Below, piece by piece: positions 43,911-53,128 of a stretch of 64,000 bases of DNA (the stretch's first letter is position 1; every line of letters begins with the position of its first letter). The translations under genes were made by a program, and so were the position numbers. Origin of the DNA: Alteromonas profundi (GTDB lineage Bacteria > Pseudomonadota > Gammaproteobacteria > Enterobacterales > Alteromonadaceae); contig NZ_JAAAWN010000009.1 in assembly GCF_010500865.1 (NCBI RefSeq), positions 62,001-126,000 on the forward strand, in the 5' to 3' direction. The notes under the pieces were generated by a model. The model did not search any database and was not told the origin of the DNA. It was given only the letters and a program-made list of their open reading frames with translations.

Positions 43911-44957
43911 CTACTCTAAATTAAGCGTTTTAATGCCATTAGCTGAAACCGCTATGGTCTGGCCATTAAAAGATACTGCATTGAGTAATGCCGCTTTATC
44001 TTCTACTTGGCGTGTTTCTACGCCCGTTGCTGGCGTACATGACGAGGGATTTGCATAAGGGTTATGCTGGCTGGTTTGTAGCGGACGGCTTGCCGACACA
44101 AGCATACCGTTATTTCCTAAAGCATAAATCTTGTTTGACTCGGTTAGATAAATTGAATTAAGTGTGCTGGTTGAGCAGGTACTTATATATTCCCAATTTT
44201 CACTATCGCGAGTGACAAAAATATTTCCTCTTAACCCTACCGCTAATACGGTGTCGCTATCTAGTGGCTTAATATCAAAAAATGAACCCGTATAATCCAC
44301 GGTAAAACGCTGCCAGCTTTCGCCCCTATCGGTACTACGAGCTAATAAGCCTGCTTCCCCAGCAATATATAGGGTGTTGCCGTGGGCAGTAACGCGGTTT
44401 AAATGGGGTAATATCGACTCAAGTTCTTGCTGATAAAAGGCTTCGTCTTCTTCTCGCACACTTTCTAGGTATTCGCGATCATAAGGGTCTAACAAACTAG
44501 CATGGCGCTCTGCTTGCCACGATTTCCCGCCATCGAGAGTGCGGTAAAACAAGCCATAGGCACCAAGTGCAATACCATGCTGAGTATCAAAGAATAATAC
44601 ATCTAAAAACGGACGTTGTAATTCGGGCTGAAAATTTTGTACTTCCCACGTCTCACCCCTATCAGGCGAATGTAAGATAACTGCATCATGACCTACGGCC
44701 CAAATATGATCACCTTTGATGGTGGCGGCGGTAAGGGTTGACTGTGAAGGCACCTTGAGCTGTTTGAATGACTGGCCATCTTGTGAAATTAGAACGTGCC
44801 CTCTCTCTCCCACAATAACTACAAATTCATCAGCGTCTATGTCCAGCAAAACTGACTGCTCAACGAGCGGCGCGATGAATACCTCTTCTGCTGCTACCAC
44901 AGCTGAATAATTCGCGGCGAATGCTGCTGTGATGCACGCTGCAATGGTTTTTTTCAT
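43911..44957 (-). CDS. YCF48-like beta-propeller protein, exported
   Basis: A 348-residue protein with a signal peptide (about residues 1-23, ending VVAAEE). Repeats such as WAVGHDAVILHSPDRGETWEVQ, GLFYRTLDGGKSWQ and GLLARSTDRGESWQRF are BNR/YCF48 propeller blades (SxDxGxxW). YCF48 relatives (Hcf136) assist membrane complex assembly in phototrophs; here the context suggests help for the neighbouring transporter. The ATG at 44957 starts the signal peptide, so the 21 codons upstream were left out. A terminator-like hairpin precedes it. Confidence 0.87.
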   Translation of the reverse strand: MKKTIAACITAAFAANYSAVVAAEEVFIAPLVEQSVLLDIDADEFVVIVGERGHVLISQDGQSFKQLKVPSQSTLTAATIKGDHIWAVGHDAVILHSPDRGETWEVQNFQPELQRPFLDVLFFDTQHGIALGAYGLFYRTLDGGKSWQAERHASLLDPYDREYLESVREEDEAFYQQELESILPHLNRVTAHGNTLYIAGEAGLLARSTDRGESWQRFTVDYTGSFFDIKPLDSDTVLAVGLRGNIFVTRDSENWEYISTCSTSTLNSIYLTESNKIYALGNNGMLVSASRPLQTSQHNPYANPSSCTPATGVETRQVEDKAALLNAVSFNGQTIAVSANGIKTLNLE

Positions 44958-44990
44958 TCTTAACCATCCTAAGTTATGAGTGTGTGTAAA

Positions 44991-45017
44991 CAAAAACGGT
45001 TGGCATCGCCAACCGTT
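44991..45017 (-). terminator. Terminator-like hairpin inside the envelope cassette
   Basis: AACGGTTGGC (44995-45004) pairs exactly with GCCAACCGTT (45008-45017) around a 3-base loop; on the minus strand TTTTTG follows. It sits between the DUF1329 and YCF48-like genes and may lower expression of the last two genes, rather than stop transcription fully. Confidence 0.7.
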
Positions 45018-45032
45018 CATTGTGTACGATGA

Positions 45033-46400
45033 TTAACGCATACCCTCTCGTCGTAGCGCTTGAGGTGTAAATTCAACGTCTCTTGGACGTACAGAGAAAT
45101 CATACATCGACTCTTCATTATCCAAGCCAATGGCCAGGTAACGACGAGAATTCAAATCATGATACGCATCCAATGTAGACCATTGGGTAGGAACTTCGTA
45201 GTAGTTAACGCCATAAGCAACGCCTACACGGTAAAGCTCACCACGATTATCATACATATCAGCAACCTGAATTTGCCAGCTATCTTCGTCAATAAAGAAT
45301 ACGCGTTTTTGATATATGTGGCGGAAGCCTTCTTTCAGCGTGGCTTCTACTACCCATACGCGGTGTTTTTCCCAGCGCGTCAAATCAGGGTTTACATGAT
45401 TTGGTGTAAGTATATCTTCATAGCTTACATTGTCTGAGTGTAGTTGATAGTTGTTATAAGCCACGTACATTTCTTTTTTACCTAACAACTTCCAGTTATA
45501 ACGGTTTGGTGAACCGTTAAACATATCGAAATCATCGGTAGTACGAAGACCATCGGCTGCTGTTCCTGGCGTGTCATAAGCAATGTTTGGCGCAAGACGT
45601 ACCCGGCGTTGACCTGTGTTGTATGTCCACGCTTTACGAGGTTCCTTTACCTGATCGACTGTTTCATGTACTAGCAGTGCGGTACCTGCCAATCGCGCCG
45701 GCTTGGTAACCTTCTGTTTGAACATAAACAAAACATTGTCTTCGCTAAGTTGTTCCGGCGTCATACCCTCTTCAGCATACTTAATCATAAGCTGTTCATC
45801 GAAGCCGATAACATTGTAGTCGCCCGATGTCGTCACCGCAGCTTGGCCACCGTTACGTTCTACGGCTTCACCGCGATAGCGAAGGATATGGTTCCAAATA
45901 GCTTCTAGGCCGTTTTGTGGAATAGGAAATGGAATACCTAGCACAGCACCTTTAATACCATTGCCCCCATCGAGCAGTTCAGCGCGGGTGGCATTAACCC
46001 TTGTCGCTTCGTAAATTTCTTCAGGGTTTGAAGCAGAACGACGGGTTGGGTAAACCGGCATACGGAAAGTTTCTGGGTACGCTTCAAACAGCTTGATCTG
46101 CCCTTCTGACAGGTAGTCAGCATATTCTTTATAGTTTTGTGCGGTTATTTCAAACAACACCTTATCTTCTGGGTAAGGATCTGGGTGATGGTCGCCCACA
46201 GAATACCCTTCTGGCGCTTTAGTAATACCTCCCGTCCACGCAGGAATGCTTCCATCAGCGTTAGCGGCTTTTTCAGCACCTAACGGGGTAAGTTCATTGC
46301 CCAGTTTGTTGGCTTGCTCGTCTGATATCTTGGCTAATGCGTGAGTGCCGCTAAGCGCTAACGTCATTGCTGTTGCGATAATGCCTAATTTTCTAATCAT
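45033..46400 (-). CDS. DUF1329 family periplasmic/outer-membrane-associated protein
   Basis: A 455-residue protein with a signal peptide (residues about 1-23, ending HALA). The family features are KLGNELTPLGAEKAANADGSIPAWTGG at the mature N-terminus and RYNWKLLGKKEMYVAYNNY later. DUF1329 proteins are thought to have a LolA/LolB-like lipid-binding fold and regularly accompany DUF1302 genes. The ATG at 46400 is used; a GTG three codons earlier is less likely. It begins 12 bases after the DUF1302 gene. Confidence 0.9.
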   Translation of the reverse strand: MIRKLGIIATAMTLALSGTHALAKISDEQANKLGNELTPLGAEKAANADGSIPAWTGGITKAPEGYSVGDHHPDPYPEDKVLFEITAQNYKEYADYLSEGQIKLFEAYPETFRMPVYPTRRSASNPEEIYEATRVNATRAELLDGGNGIKGAVLGIPFPIPQNGLEAIWNHILRYRGEAVERNGGQAAVTTSGDYNVIGFDEQLMIKYAEEGMTPEQLSEDNVLFMFKQKVTKPARLAGTALLVHETVDQVKEPRKAWTYNTGQRRVRLAPNIAYDTPGTAADGLRTTDDFDMFNGSPNRYNWKLLGKKEMYVAYNNYQLHSDNVSYEDILTPNHVNPDLTRWEKHRVWVVEATLKEGFRHIYQKRVFFIDEDSWQIQVADMYDNRGELYRVGVAYGVNYYEVPTQWSTLDAYHDLNSRRYLAIGLDNEESMYDFSVRPRDVEFTPQALRREGMR

Positions 46401-46412
46401 AAATACCACTCT

Positions 46413-48488
46413 TTAAATTGCGTACTTGATGTTAAACGATATGAAGTCACGATCTGAAAGCGCATTCGTTGTGCCAATGCCGCCCCAAAACGCACTATAA
46501 GAAGCGGTTGCTGACCATTTGCTTAAGTAATCAAACGTCAAAGATACGGCCGCTGACTTAACATCTTCGGTGAAAAGGTATAGAGGATCCGGTGTGGTTC
46601 CATCTACGTCGTGAGAAAACGTTGCACGAGCGCGTAAATTAATACCCGCCATAACGTCATTCCAGTCGGCTACTGCAAGTAGGCGATAACCCCATGCATC
46701 ATCCGTGGCAAATGGGTTGGTTTCAGGCCCATCAGACAAGCCTACAAGGAGGCCGTCTCGGCTGTTGCCATCTGCTGTTGGTTCTAACGATGGTGTACGC
46801 GAGGTGCCAGGTGCATTCAAGCGAATAACATCAGGGTCGGGCATATCAACAATATTGACATAGCCTAGTTCCCCTAATAATACAAAGTTATCGGTACCAA
46901 ATTTAGGCCCAAAAACATGCGAGGCGGTGAACTGCATTTGCCATGTATCTGACATTAAATAGCCTTCAGCGGTTTCGCCAGGGCCTACAGAACGACCAAT
47001 ATTGTTGAGCTGTGAAATACCCGCTAAATCGTCGCGTCTTAGCGCAGCAATATCAGAATTAGCAAGCTGTTCAGGCATACCCATGTACAGCAGCTCTACA
47101 TCATCAATTTGTAGCGGTTCGTCTACACGATAGGCAAATTCACCCGCAAACGCAGTAGTGCCAATATTCGTGTTAAAGCTCATACCGTAAAGCTTGATGT
47201 CTTCAGGATAGTAGAACTCCGATTGGGTAAATACGCCTAAATCGGTGATGTTATCTTTGGTGATCGTATTTTCTTTCAAATAAGCTAAGTCTGAGAAAAT
47301 ACCTTCAGCGCTAAAGTCTGAGGTTTTACCTGATATAAGTGGGCGCTGACTGTGATAGTTAATATGGTAGAAACTGAACTCCGTTTCATTTAAGTTTTCA
47401 GCAAACCACGTTAAACGTAAACCGTATTGTCCCTGATCGTCAGCATCGTGATGTGCGGCATCAGAATAGCCACGTATTGCAACCTTTGTACCATATAACG
47501 CATACGCGCCGAGCAAATCTGTTTCGCTAGCACCGCCGTTCAGCATATCGCCGTACTGGTTTAGCACTGTCAATAAATGGTCTAAATCAATATCTGGGTT
47601 ACCACTAAAACCAAGCTGAACATTTTGGCGTTGACCACCCTCGCCAGCAAAGTCATTACCGGCAAAATAGCTGCCAGAAACGGGAAGCCAGCTGCGCTCC
47701 CACTCGTACTGGTAGTAACCAGAGATACTGACATTATTAGTTAAACCGAGCGAGGCATATACCATGCCTACAGGTAAAAATACTTCTTTAAGTTCTGCGC
47801 CGGGAGCGCGGGCCCGGGTAACATCCACCGGATTGGTGGTATTGATACCGTGTTGAATAAAGGTACTTTCACCCCAGCTGATAACCTGACGTCCCACACG
47901 CAGCGTAAAGGGTTTGTCGCCTATCCACCAATCGCCATAGAAAAAGGCATCGTATAAACGAATATCGGTACATAGTAAATCTTCTGCTTCAGGGTCTTGG
48001 CAAAGATCGTATTGGTTGCCGGTGATTGAATTAGAATATGGACGGTCGCCATCCATTTGTTCGAAATCGTAAAACCAAAAGCCCCGGGCAAAGAAGCCAT
48101 AATCGCCAAAGTTAATATCTAACTCGTGGGTCCCTGATACTTGGGTGGCAAATGCATCACCTGGATCATGATTAAGGTTACCTAAGTCACCGTTGGTGGA
48201 ATAAGCACCATTTGCTTGCGACCAAACATCATTGCTGGTGTAGATAGGATTGAATGCGGCGTGATAACCAGACCAATCGAACTGCGCATGGTTGCTGTTA
48301 CCAATTAAGCTGTAATCTCTACTTTCAGTACGAATGCTTGTTGCTAACGTAAAAGTAGAGTCCAAAGAAATGTTTGCATCACCCACTTGCCAATTTGCCG
48401 CATTAGCAGGAAGCGTTGCTACCCCTAGAAGCGTGAGTACGCCTACTGCAACTGGTGACATTTTAAAAGCGCTAGGCCTGTTTATCAT
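46413..48488 (-). CDS. DUF1302 family outer-membrane beta-barrel protein
   Basis: A 691-residue protein with a signal peptide (residues 1-31, ending PANA) and a long series of alternating aromatic beta strands, ending in an amphipathic strand with a C-terminal hydrophobic residue (ISFNIKYAI), as in outer-membrane barrels. WQVGDANISLDSTFTLATSIR at the mature N-terminus and RVGRQVISWGES are DUF1302 hallmarks. The ATG at 48488, preceded by GGGAG, is chosen over an upstream frame extension. It heads the cassette DUF1302-DUF1329-YCF48-MMPL and probably forms its outer-membrane channel. Confidence 0.9.
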   Translation of the reverse strand: MINRPSAFKMSPVAVGVLTLLGVATLPANAANWQVGDANISLDSTFTLATSIRTESRDYSLIGNSNHAQFDWSGYHAAFNPIYTSNDVWSQANGAYSTNGDLGNLNHDPGDAFATQVSGTHELDINFGDYGFFARGFWFYDFEQMDGDRPYSNSITGNQYDLCQDPEAEDLLCTDIRLYDAFFYGDWWIGDKPFTLRVGRQVISWGESTFIQHGINTTNPVDVTRARAPGAELKEVFLPVGMVYASLGLTNNVSISGYYQYEWERSWLPVSGSYFAGNDFAGEGGQRQNVQLGFSGNPDIDLDHLLTVLNQYGDMLNGGASETDLLGAYALYGTKVAIRGYSDAAHHDADDQGQYGLRLTWFAENLNETEFSFYHINYHSQRPLISGKTSDFSAEGIFSDLAYLKENTITKDNITDLGVFTQSEFYYPEDIKLYGMSFNTNIGTTAFAGEFAYRVDEPLQIDDVELLYMGMPEQLANSDIAALRRDDLAGISQLNNIGRSVGPGETAEGYLMSDTWQMQFTASHVFGPKFGTDNFVLLGELGYVNIVDMPDPDVIRLNAPGTSRTPSLEPTADGNSRDGLLVGLSDGPETNPFATDDAWGYRLLAVADWNDVMAGINLRARATFSHDVDGTTPDPLYLFTEDVKSAAVSLTFDYLSKWSATASYSAFWGGIGTTNALSDRDFISFNIKYAI

Positions 48489-48777
48489 ATTTTTATACTC
48501 CCAAGTCGACGCTGAAGGTTGCGTGACATCGTGATCAACCATACCGATTAACAAAATGATTACATCATTTTACCAGAACCGCAAGAAGTAATCGTACCAG
48601 TTAACAAAATTTACAACATTAGTGGTATCAAATAGTTATTGTTTTGTGGGGAGTATAAAAGGCGCTTATTGGGGCGATTAAAAAATAAACACAAATCTTA
48701 ATTGTGTTACGTTTGTATAATTAGCGCTGATGATAGTTGTCGTAGTTTTTTGTTGCTAAACGCCTGTTTGAAAGGGG

Positions 48778-49023
48778 CTAGCGCAGACGTTCGAAGGCTA
48801 AGATTTTGTTGTTTTGATCTACTGTCATACGGAAACGCCCGCTGAGACCTTCGGGGGTTACGAATGGACGAAGCCTAACGGCGGGCACTTGGATTTTTAA
48901 TCCGTTTTCAGCCGTCATCACAACGTCGCTGTGATGAGGAGAATAAAGCGTCTCACATTCAATGTAAGACGCGTTTATAGAGAAATAGTAATACTGCGTA
49001 CTATTACGACGAGGCACTGTCAT
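48778..49023 (-). CDS. DUF2835 family small protein
   Basis: An 81-residue protein matching DUF2835: YYYFSINASYIECETLY, then GLKIQVPAVRLRPFVTPEGLSGRFRMTVDQNNK. It is soluble and appears to be a small beta-rich domain; no function is known. It overlaps the last 20 bases of pepN in another frame, which suggests coupled translation. The family is common in Alteromonadales, Vibrio and Shewanella. Confidence 0.9.
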   Translation of the reverse strand: MTVPRRNSTQYYYFSINASYIECETLYSPHHSDVVMTAENGLKIQVPAVRLRPFVTPEGLSGRFRMTVDQNNKILAFERLR

Positions 49024-51598
49024 AGGCGAGACTTTTACTCACTTTTTCAAATAAGTCTTTACTTAACCCAGAATGATTTAGTAAACGCGCCAGTTGCTGT
49101 TTCATTGCAGACTGGTGTGTTTCACTAAAGCGTTGCCATTGTGTTAACGGGGTAACGATACGGGCCGCCACTTGCGGGTTGATGGCATCGAGTTTAAGAA
49201 GATAGTCAGTGACAAACTTATAACCACTGCCATCAAGCGCATGAAACTTCTCACTATTGTAAAATGCGAAGCTACCTATAAGGGAGCGAACTCTGTTTGG
49301 ATTACCCATACTAAATTGTGGATGCTCGCTTAACATTGTAATGGTAGCGAGAATATTATCGTTGGGTTGCGTGGCGTGTAGTGCGAACCATTTGTCTAGT
49401 ACAAGAGGATCGTGGGCCCACTGTTGTTCGAATTTCGCCATCAGTTGTTCAAACACACAGGTGTGTTGAGACGCACGTAGCGCACCAAGTGAATCGGTCA
49501 TATTATCGGCATGCTTAAACTGGGTCTCAACCAAGCTTACGTTTTCAGCACTGCGCGCTAGGAGCGCCAAGATCACATTTTTACAGCGCCGACTAATAAC
49601 TGCGTCTTGATTGTACACATATGTACCCCCGTCTATGCCCTTAAAAATATTAAGTAATACACTATTTAGATTAGCCGCAAATGCATCACAAAATTGGTTA
49701 CGCGCATTGATTAGCCTCGCAACCTCAATATTTTCCCTACTTTGACAGAGTGTTTCAAAGGATGGAATAACAAGACACTCGCCGAGAAGCTCAAGATTAT
49801 TCTTTTCACTTTCAATCGCTTGACTAAGGGACGACCAGATAGCAGGCGATATCTCAGCAGTTGTGTCTTGATAAAGTGTCTCGATACAACGGTCATATAG
49901 CGACTGCATTGCATCCCACCGGTTAAAAGCATCATGGGCATGGGTAAATATGGTTAAAAGCCCCTTAATGTCGAGCGGATTTTCTACCTTCGATGGCGCA
50001 GAAAAATTGCCTAACAACACAGGAGTTAATTGTTCAGTGTGGCTAGATACAGTGAATGTTATCTCAGGTTTATCTAAGATAAGCAGTCCATCTTTAATTA
50101 ATCCTTGCTCGTCTTGATACTGCTTACCAGTATGGTCAATTATTTCTATGGCCACAGGAATATACAGTGCTGTCTTTTCTTTCTGATCCGCGGTGGGCTT
50201 TGTGTACTGCGATAACGTAAAGTTATGTACGCCTTGTTCTTTATCAAAATTATGGGCAAGACGTATTTGCGGCGTACCAGACTGACTATACCAGCGCGCG
50301 AAATGGCTAAGGTCAGTTTCGGTTGCCGACTGCATAGCAGCAATAAAGTCGTCACAGGTAACGGCTTGGCCGTCATGGCGGCGGAAATATTCATCCATTC
50401 CTTGCCTAAATTTCTCAGGCCCAAGCAAAGTATGAAACATGCGAATAACTTCAGCGCCTTTATCGTATACGGTTACCGTATAAAAGTTATTCATTTCAAT
50501 AACTTCTTCAGGGCGTATAGGATGACTCATTGCGCTGGCATCTTCCGCAAACTGATGTTCTCGCATAACCCTAACATGTTTAATTCTGTTGCTTAGGGCA
50601 GAGGTCATATCAGCACTAAACTGTTGATCTCTAAATACCGTGAGGCCTTCTTTTAAGCTTAATTGGAACCAGTCACGACAGGTGACGCGATTACCTGTCC
50701 AATTGTGAAAATATTCATGGGCAATAACAGCTTCAACATTAAAGAAATCTTCGTCTGTGGCCGATGCTTGTTCAGCCAATACAAATTTGCTGTTAAATAT
50801 ATTTAGCCCTTTGTTCTCCATGGCGCCCATGTTGAAAAAGTCGACAGCCACAATCATGTAAATGTCTAAATCGTATTCGAGGCCAAATACTTCTTCATCC
50901 CACTTCATTGCGCGTTTTAGTGACGCCAGTGCGAAATGACCTTGGTCTTTTTTACCCTTATCCACATAGAGCTCTAAAGCCACTTGTTTACCACTAGCAG
51001 TAATAAAGGTATCACAAAGTAAATCGAAATCTCCCGCCACCAAGGCAAACAGGTAGCAAGGTTTAGGATGCGGATCGTGCCATGTTACATAATGCGTGCC
51101 GTCAGCATTCTCCCCTTTATCGATAGGGTTTCCATTGGACAACAGCATGGGAAAGCGAGAGTCCCCAATTACCGTTACGGTATACACCGAAAGCACATCA
51201 GGTCTATCTAAGAAGTAGGTAATACGGCGAAAGCCTTCAGCTTCACATTGAGTACAATAAGCGCCGCCTGATAAATAAAGCCCTTCTAACGCTTTATTGT
51301 TTTGTGGGTCAATTTCCGTCTCAATATACAACTCGAAACTGTCGCGTTGTGTATTCACCGTTAAGGTGTTTTCACTCTCTTCATAATCAGTATGCGCTTC
51401 ACCATTAAGTTTAAGCGCAATAAGGGTTAATTTGTTTCCATCTAGCACTAAAGGTGCACTGTGCTCACCTTGACGCGTGATGCTTAGAATGCTGACTACA
51501 CGCGTGGCAGTAGGATGAAGTTTAACCGTAAGCTTTACGGTAGAAATAAGAAAAGCGGGCGGTTGGTAATCCGCCCTTTTTTTAGCTTGTAGTGACAT
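49004..51598 (-). CDS. pepN: Aminopeptidase N
   Basis: An 864-residue M1 zinc aminopeptidase that removes N-terminal residues from peptides in the cytoplasm. The exopeptidase motif is GAMENKGLN, the zinc site HEYFHNWTG with the distant Glu in LKEGLTVFRDQ, and the catalytic Tyr lies in the YDKGAEVIRM region. Length is near E. coli PepN (870). It is followed by the overlapping DUF2835 gene. Confidence 0.97.
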   Translation of the reverse strand: MSLQAKKRADYQPPAFLISTVKLTVKLHPTATRVVSILSITRQGEHSAPLVLDGNKLTLIALKLNGEAHTDYEESENTLTVNTQRDSFELYIETEIDPQNNKALEGLYLSGGAYCTQCEAEGFRRITYFLDRPDVLSVYTVTVIGDSRFPMLLSNGNPIDKGENADGTHYVTWHDPHPKPCYLFALVAGDFDLLCDTFITASGKQVALELYVDKGKKDQGHFALASLKRAMKWDEEVFGLEYDLDIYMIVAVDFFNMGAMENKGLNIFNSKFVLAEQASATDEDFFNVEAVIAHEYFHNWTGNRVTCRDWFQLSLKEGLTVFRDQQFSADMTSALSNRIKHVRVMREHQFAEDASAMSHPIRPEEVIEMNNFYTVTVYDKGAEVIRMFHTLLGPEKFRQGMDEYFRRHDGQAVTCDDFIAAMQSATETDLSHFARWYSQSGTPQIRLAHNFDKEQGVHNFTLSQYTKPTADQKEKTALYIPVAIEIIDHTGKQYQDEQGLIKDGLLILDKPEITFTVSSHTEQLTPVLLGNFSAPSKVENPLDIKGLLTIFTHAHDAFNRWDAMQSLYDRCIETLYQDTTAEISPAIWSSLSQAIESEKNNLELLGECLVIPSFETLCQSRENIEVARLINARNQFCDAFAANLNSVLLNIFKGIDGGTYVYNQDAVISRRCKNVILALLARSAENVSLVETQFKHADNMTDSLGALRASQHTCVFEQLMAKFEQQWAHDPLVLDKWFALHATQPNDNILATITMLSEHPQFSMGNPNRVRSLIGSFAFYNSEKFHALDGSGYKFVTDYLLKLDAINPQVAARIVTPLTQWQRFSETHQSAMKQQLARLLNHSGLSKDLFEKVSKSLAYDSASS

Positions 51599-51631
51599 AG
51601 AACCTCTTTAAAGAACGTCTAAGCGACAAGG

Positions 51632-53107
51632 TTACTGATTGGCTTCTGCTTCAGTTCGCTCTACGTTAGGTGGTGTAAGGCGAAGGATTTTAATTCCTAA
51701 GTAAGCATATATGATGGCCAGTATTGGATTGATCACATTGAAAAACGCATAAAACACATAGTCGAACGGATTCACCAGCAATACGCTATGCATATAAGCA
51801 CCACATGTATTCCACGGAATCAGCGGAGACGTTAACGTGCCGCCATCTTCAAGGCTGCGGGACAGATTTAACTGATTGAGGCCGCGCTTTTTAAACTCTT
51901 CTTTGTACATACGTCCTGGCATGACAATAGACATATACTGATCGGCAGTCACCAAGTTTGTGCCAAAACAAGTGAGTATGGTTCGACTGACCATATCGCC
52001 TGCAGACTTTGCCCCTAACAGTATCGTAGAAACAGCACGCTTTAATAGCCCTACTCGTTCTAGTACTGCGCCAAATGACATTGCGCAAATAATAAGCCAA
52101 ATTGTATTTAGCATTGATGACATACCACCACGTGATAATAAACTGTTTAAGTTTTCATCTGGTGTTGAAAAACTAACGCCATCAAATAATGCCGTCCACA
52201 CTACCTTTAATGCACCAATTCCCGCTGAGTCGTCACTGCTCGCCATAGACGACACAACATCCCATTGAAAAAGCACGGCCCAAATGCCGCCCAGTAACGC
52301 CCCAATGGACACGGCTGGAAAGGCTGGTACTTTCTTAACAGCTAGAGTTAGCAATACCACAAGAGGCACGAGCAGATACCAACTTAAATTAAAGGACGCG
52401 TTAAGCAATGTTTGCATTTGTTCAATACGCTCAGCTTTTGCATCCCCTACTTCACTAAAGCCCAGTATCACAAATAATACCAAGGCAATAATAAAACTAG
52501 GAATAGTGGTCCACATCATGTATTTGATGTGTTCGAACAAATCGGTGCCTGCCACAGCGGGAGCTAAGTTGGTGGTTTCTGATAACGGAGAAATCTTATC
52601 CCCAAAGTAAGCGCCTGATATCACCGCCCCAGCAGTAATGGCCGCTGACATTTCCATACCCGCAGCGACGCCCATAAGGGCAACACCTACCGTAGCGGCG
52701 GTGGTCCACGAACTGCCAATACTCATGGCTACTACAGCACAAATGAGGCACGTTGCTGCATAAAAGAAAGAAGGGTTAAGTAGTTCTAAACCAAAATAGA
52801 TAAGCGTGGGAACGGTACCGGCAAGCATCCATGTGCCAATAAGAGAGCCCACCGCAAGCAAAATAAGGCAGGCGCCCAACGACATTGAAATCCCGTCTAC
52901 AATGCCTTTTTCAATGGTTTTCCAGCTGTAACCATTTTTCATACCAATTACCGCGGCCATTCCCATGGCGAGTAGCAAGGCAATTTGGTTAGGCCCGTAT
53001 GACGAGTCGTCTTGAAATAAGTAAACAGCCCCACCCATCATCAATATCAAAGCGATAAGGGGGATGAGGGCGTCCAGTAGTGAAGGTGATTTTAATTGTT
53101 TTGACAT
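51632..53107 (-). CDS. Na+/H+ antiporter, NhaC family
   Basis: A 491-residue membrane protein with about 11-12 helices. GSSWTTAATVGVALMGVA and AGAVISGAYFGDKISPLSETTNLAPA are the NhaC family signatures; VTADQYMSIVMPGRMY and SRSLEDGGTLTSPLIPWNTCGAY come later. It exchanges Na+ for H+, useful in a marine cell. It lies 21 bases downstream of a sodium-coupled transporter gene and 33 bases upstream of pepN, so the three may be one transcript. Confidence 0.92.
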   Translation of the reverse strand: MSKQLKSPSLLDALIPLIALILMMGGAVYLFQDDSSYGPNQIALLLAMGMAAVIGMKNGYSWKTIEKGIVDGISMSLGACLILLAVGSLIGTWMLAGTVPTLIYFGLELLNPSFFYAATCLICAVVAMSIGSSWTTAATVGVALMGVAAGMEMSAAITAGAVISGAYFGDKISPLSETTNLAPAVAGTDLFEHIKYMMWTTIPSFIIALVLFVILGFSEVGDAKAERIEQMQTLLNASFNLSWYLLVPLVVLLTLAVKKVPAFPAVSIGALLGGIWAVLFQWDVVSSMASSDDSAGIGALKVVWTALFDGVSFSTPDENLNSLLSRGGMSSMLNTIWLIICAMSFGAVLERVGLLKRAVSTILLGAKSAGDMVSRTILTCFGTNLVTADQYMSIVMPGRMYKEEFKKRGLNQLNLSRSLEDGGTLTSPLIPWNTCGAYMHSVLLVNPFDYVFYAFFNVINPILAIIYAYLGIKILRLTPPNVERTEAEANQ

Positions 53108-53128
53108 TATTATTTCTTACTACCTACA

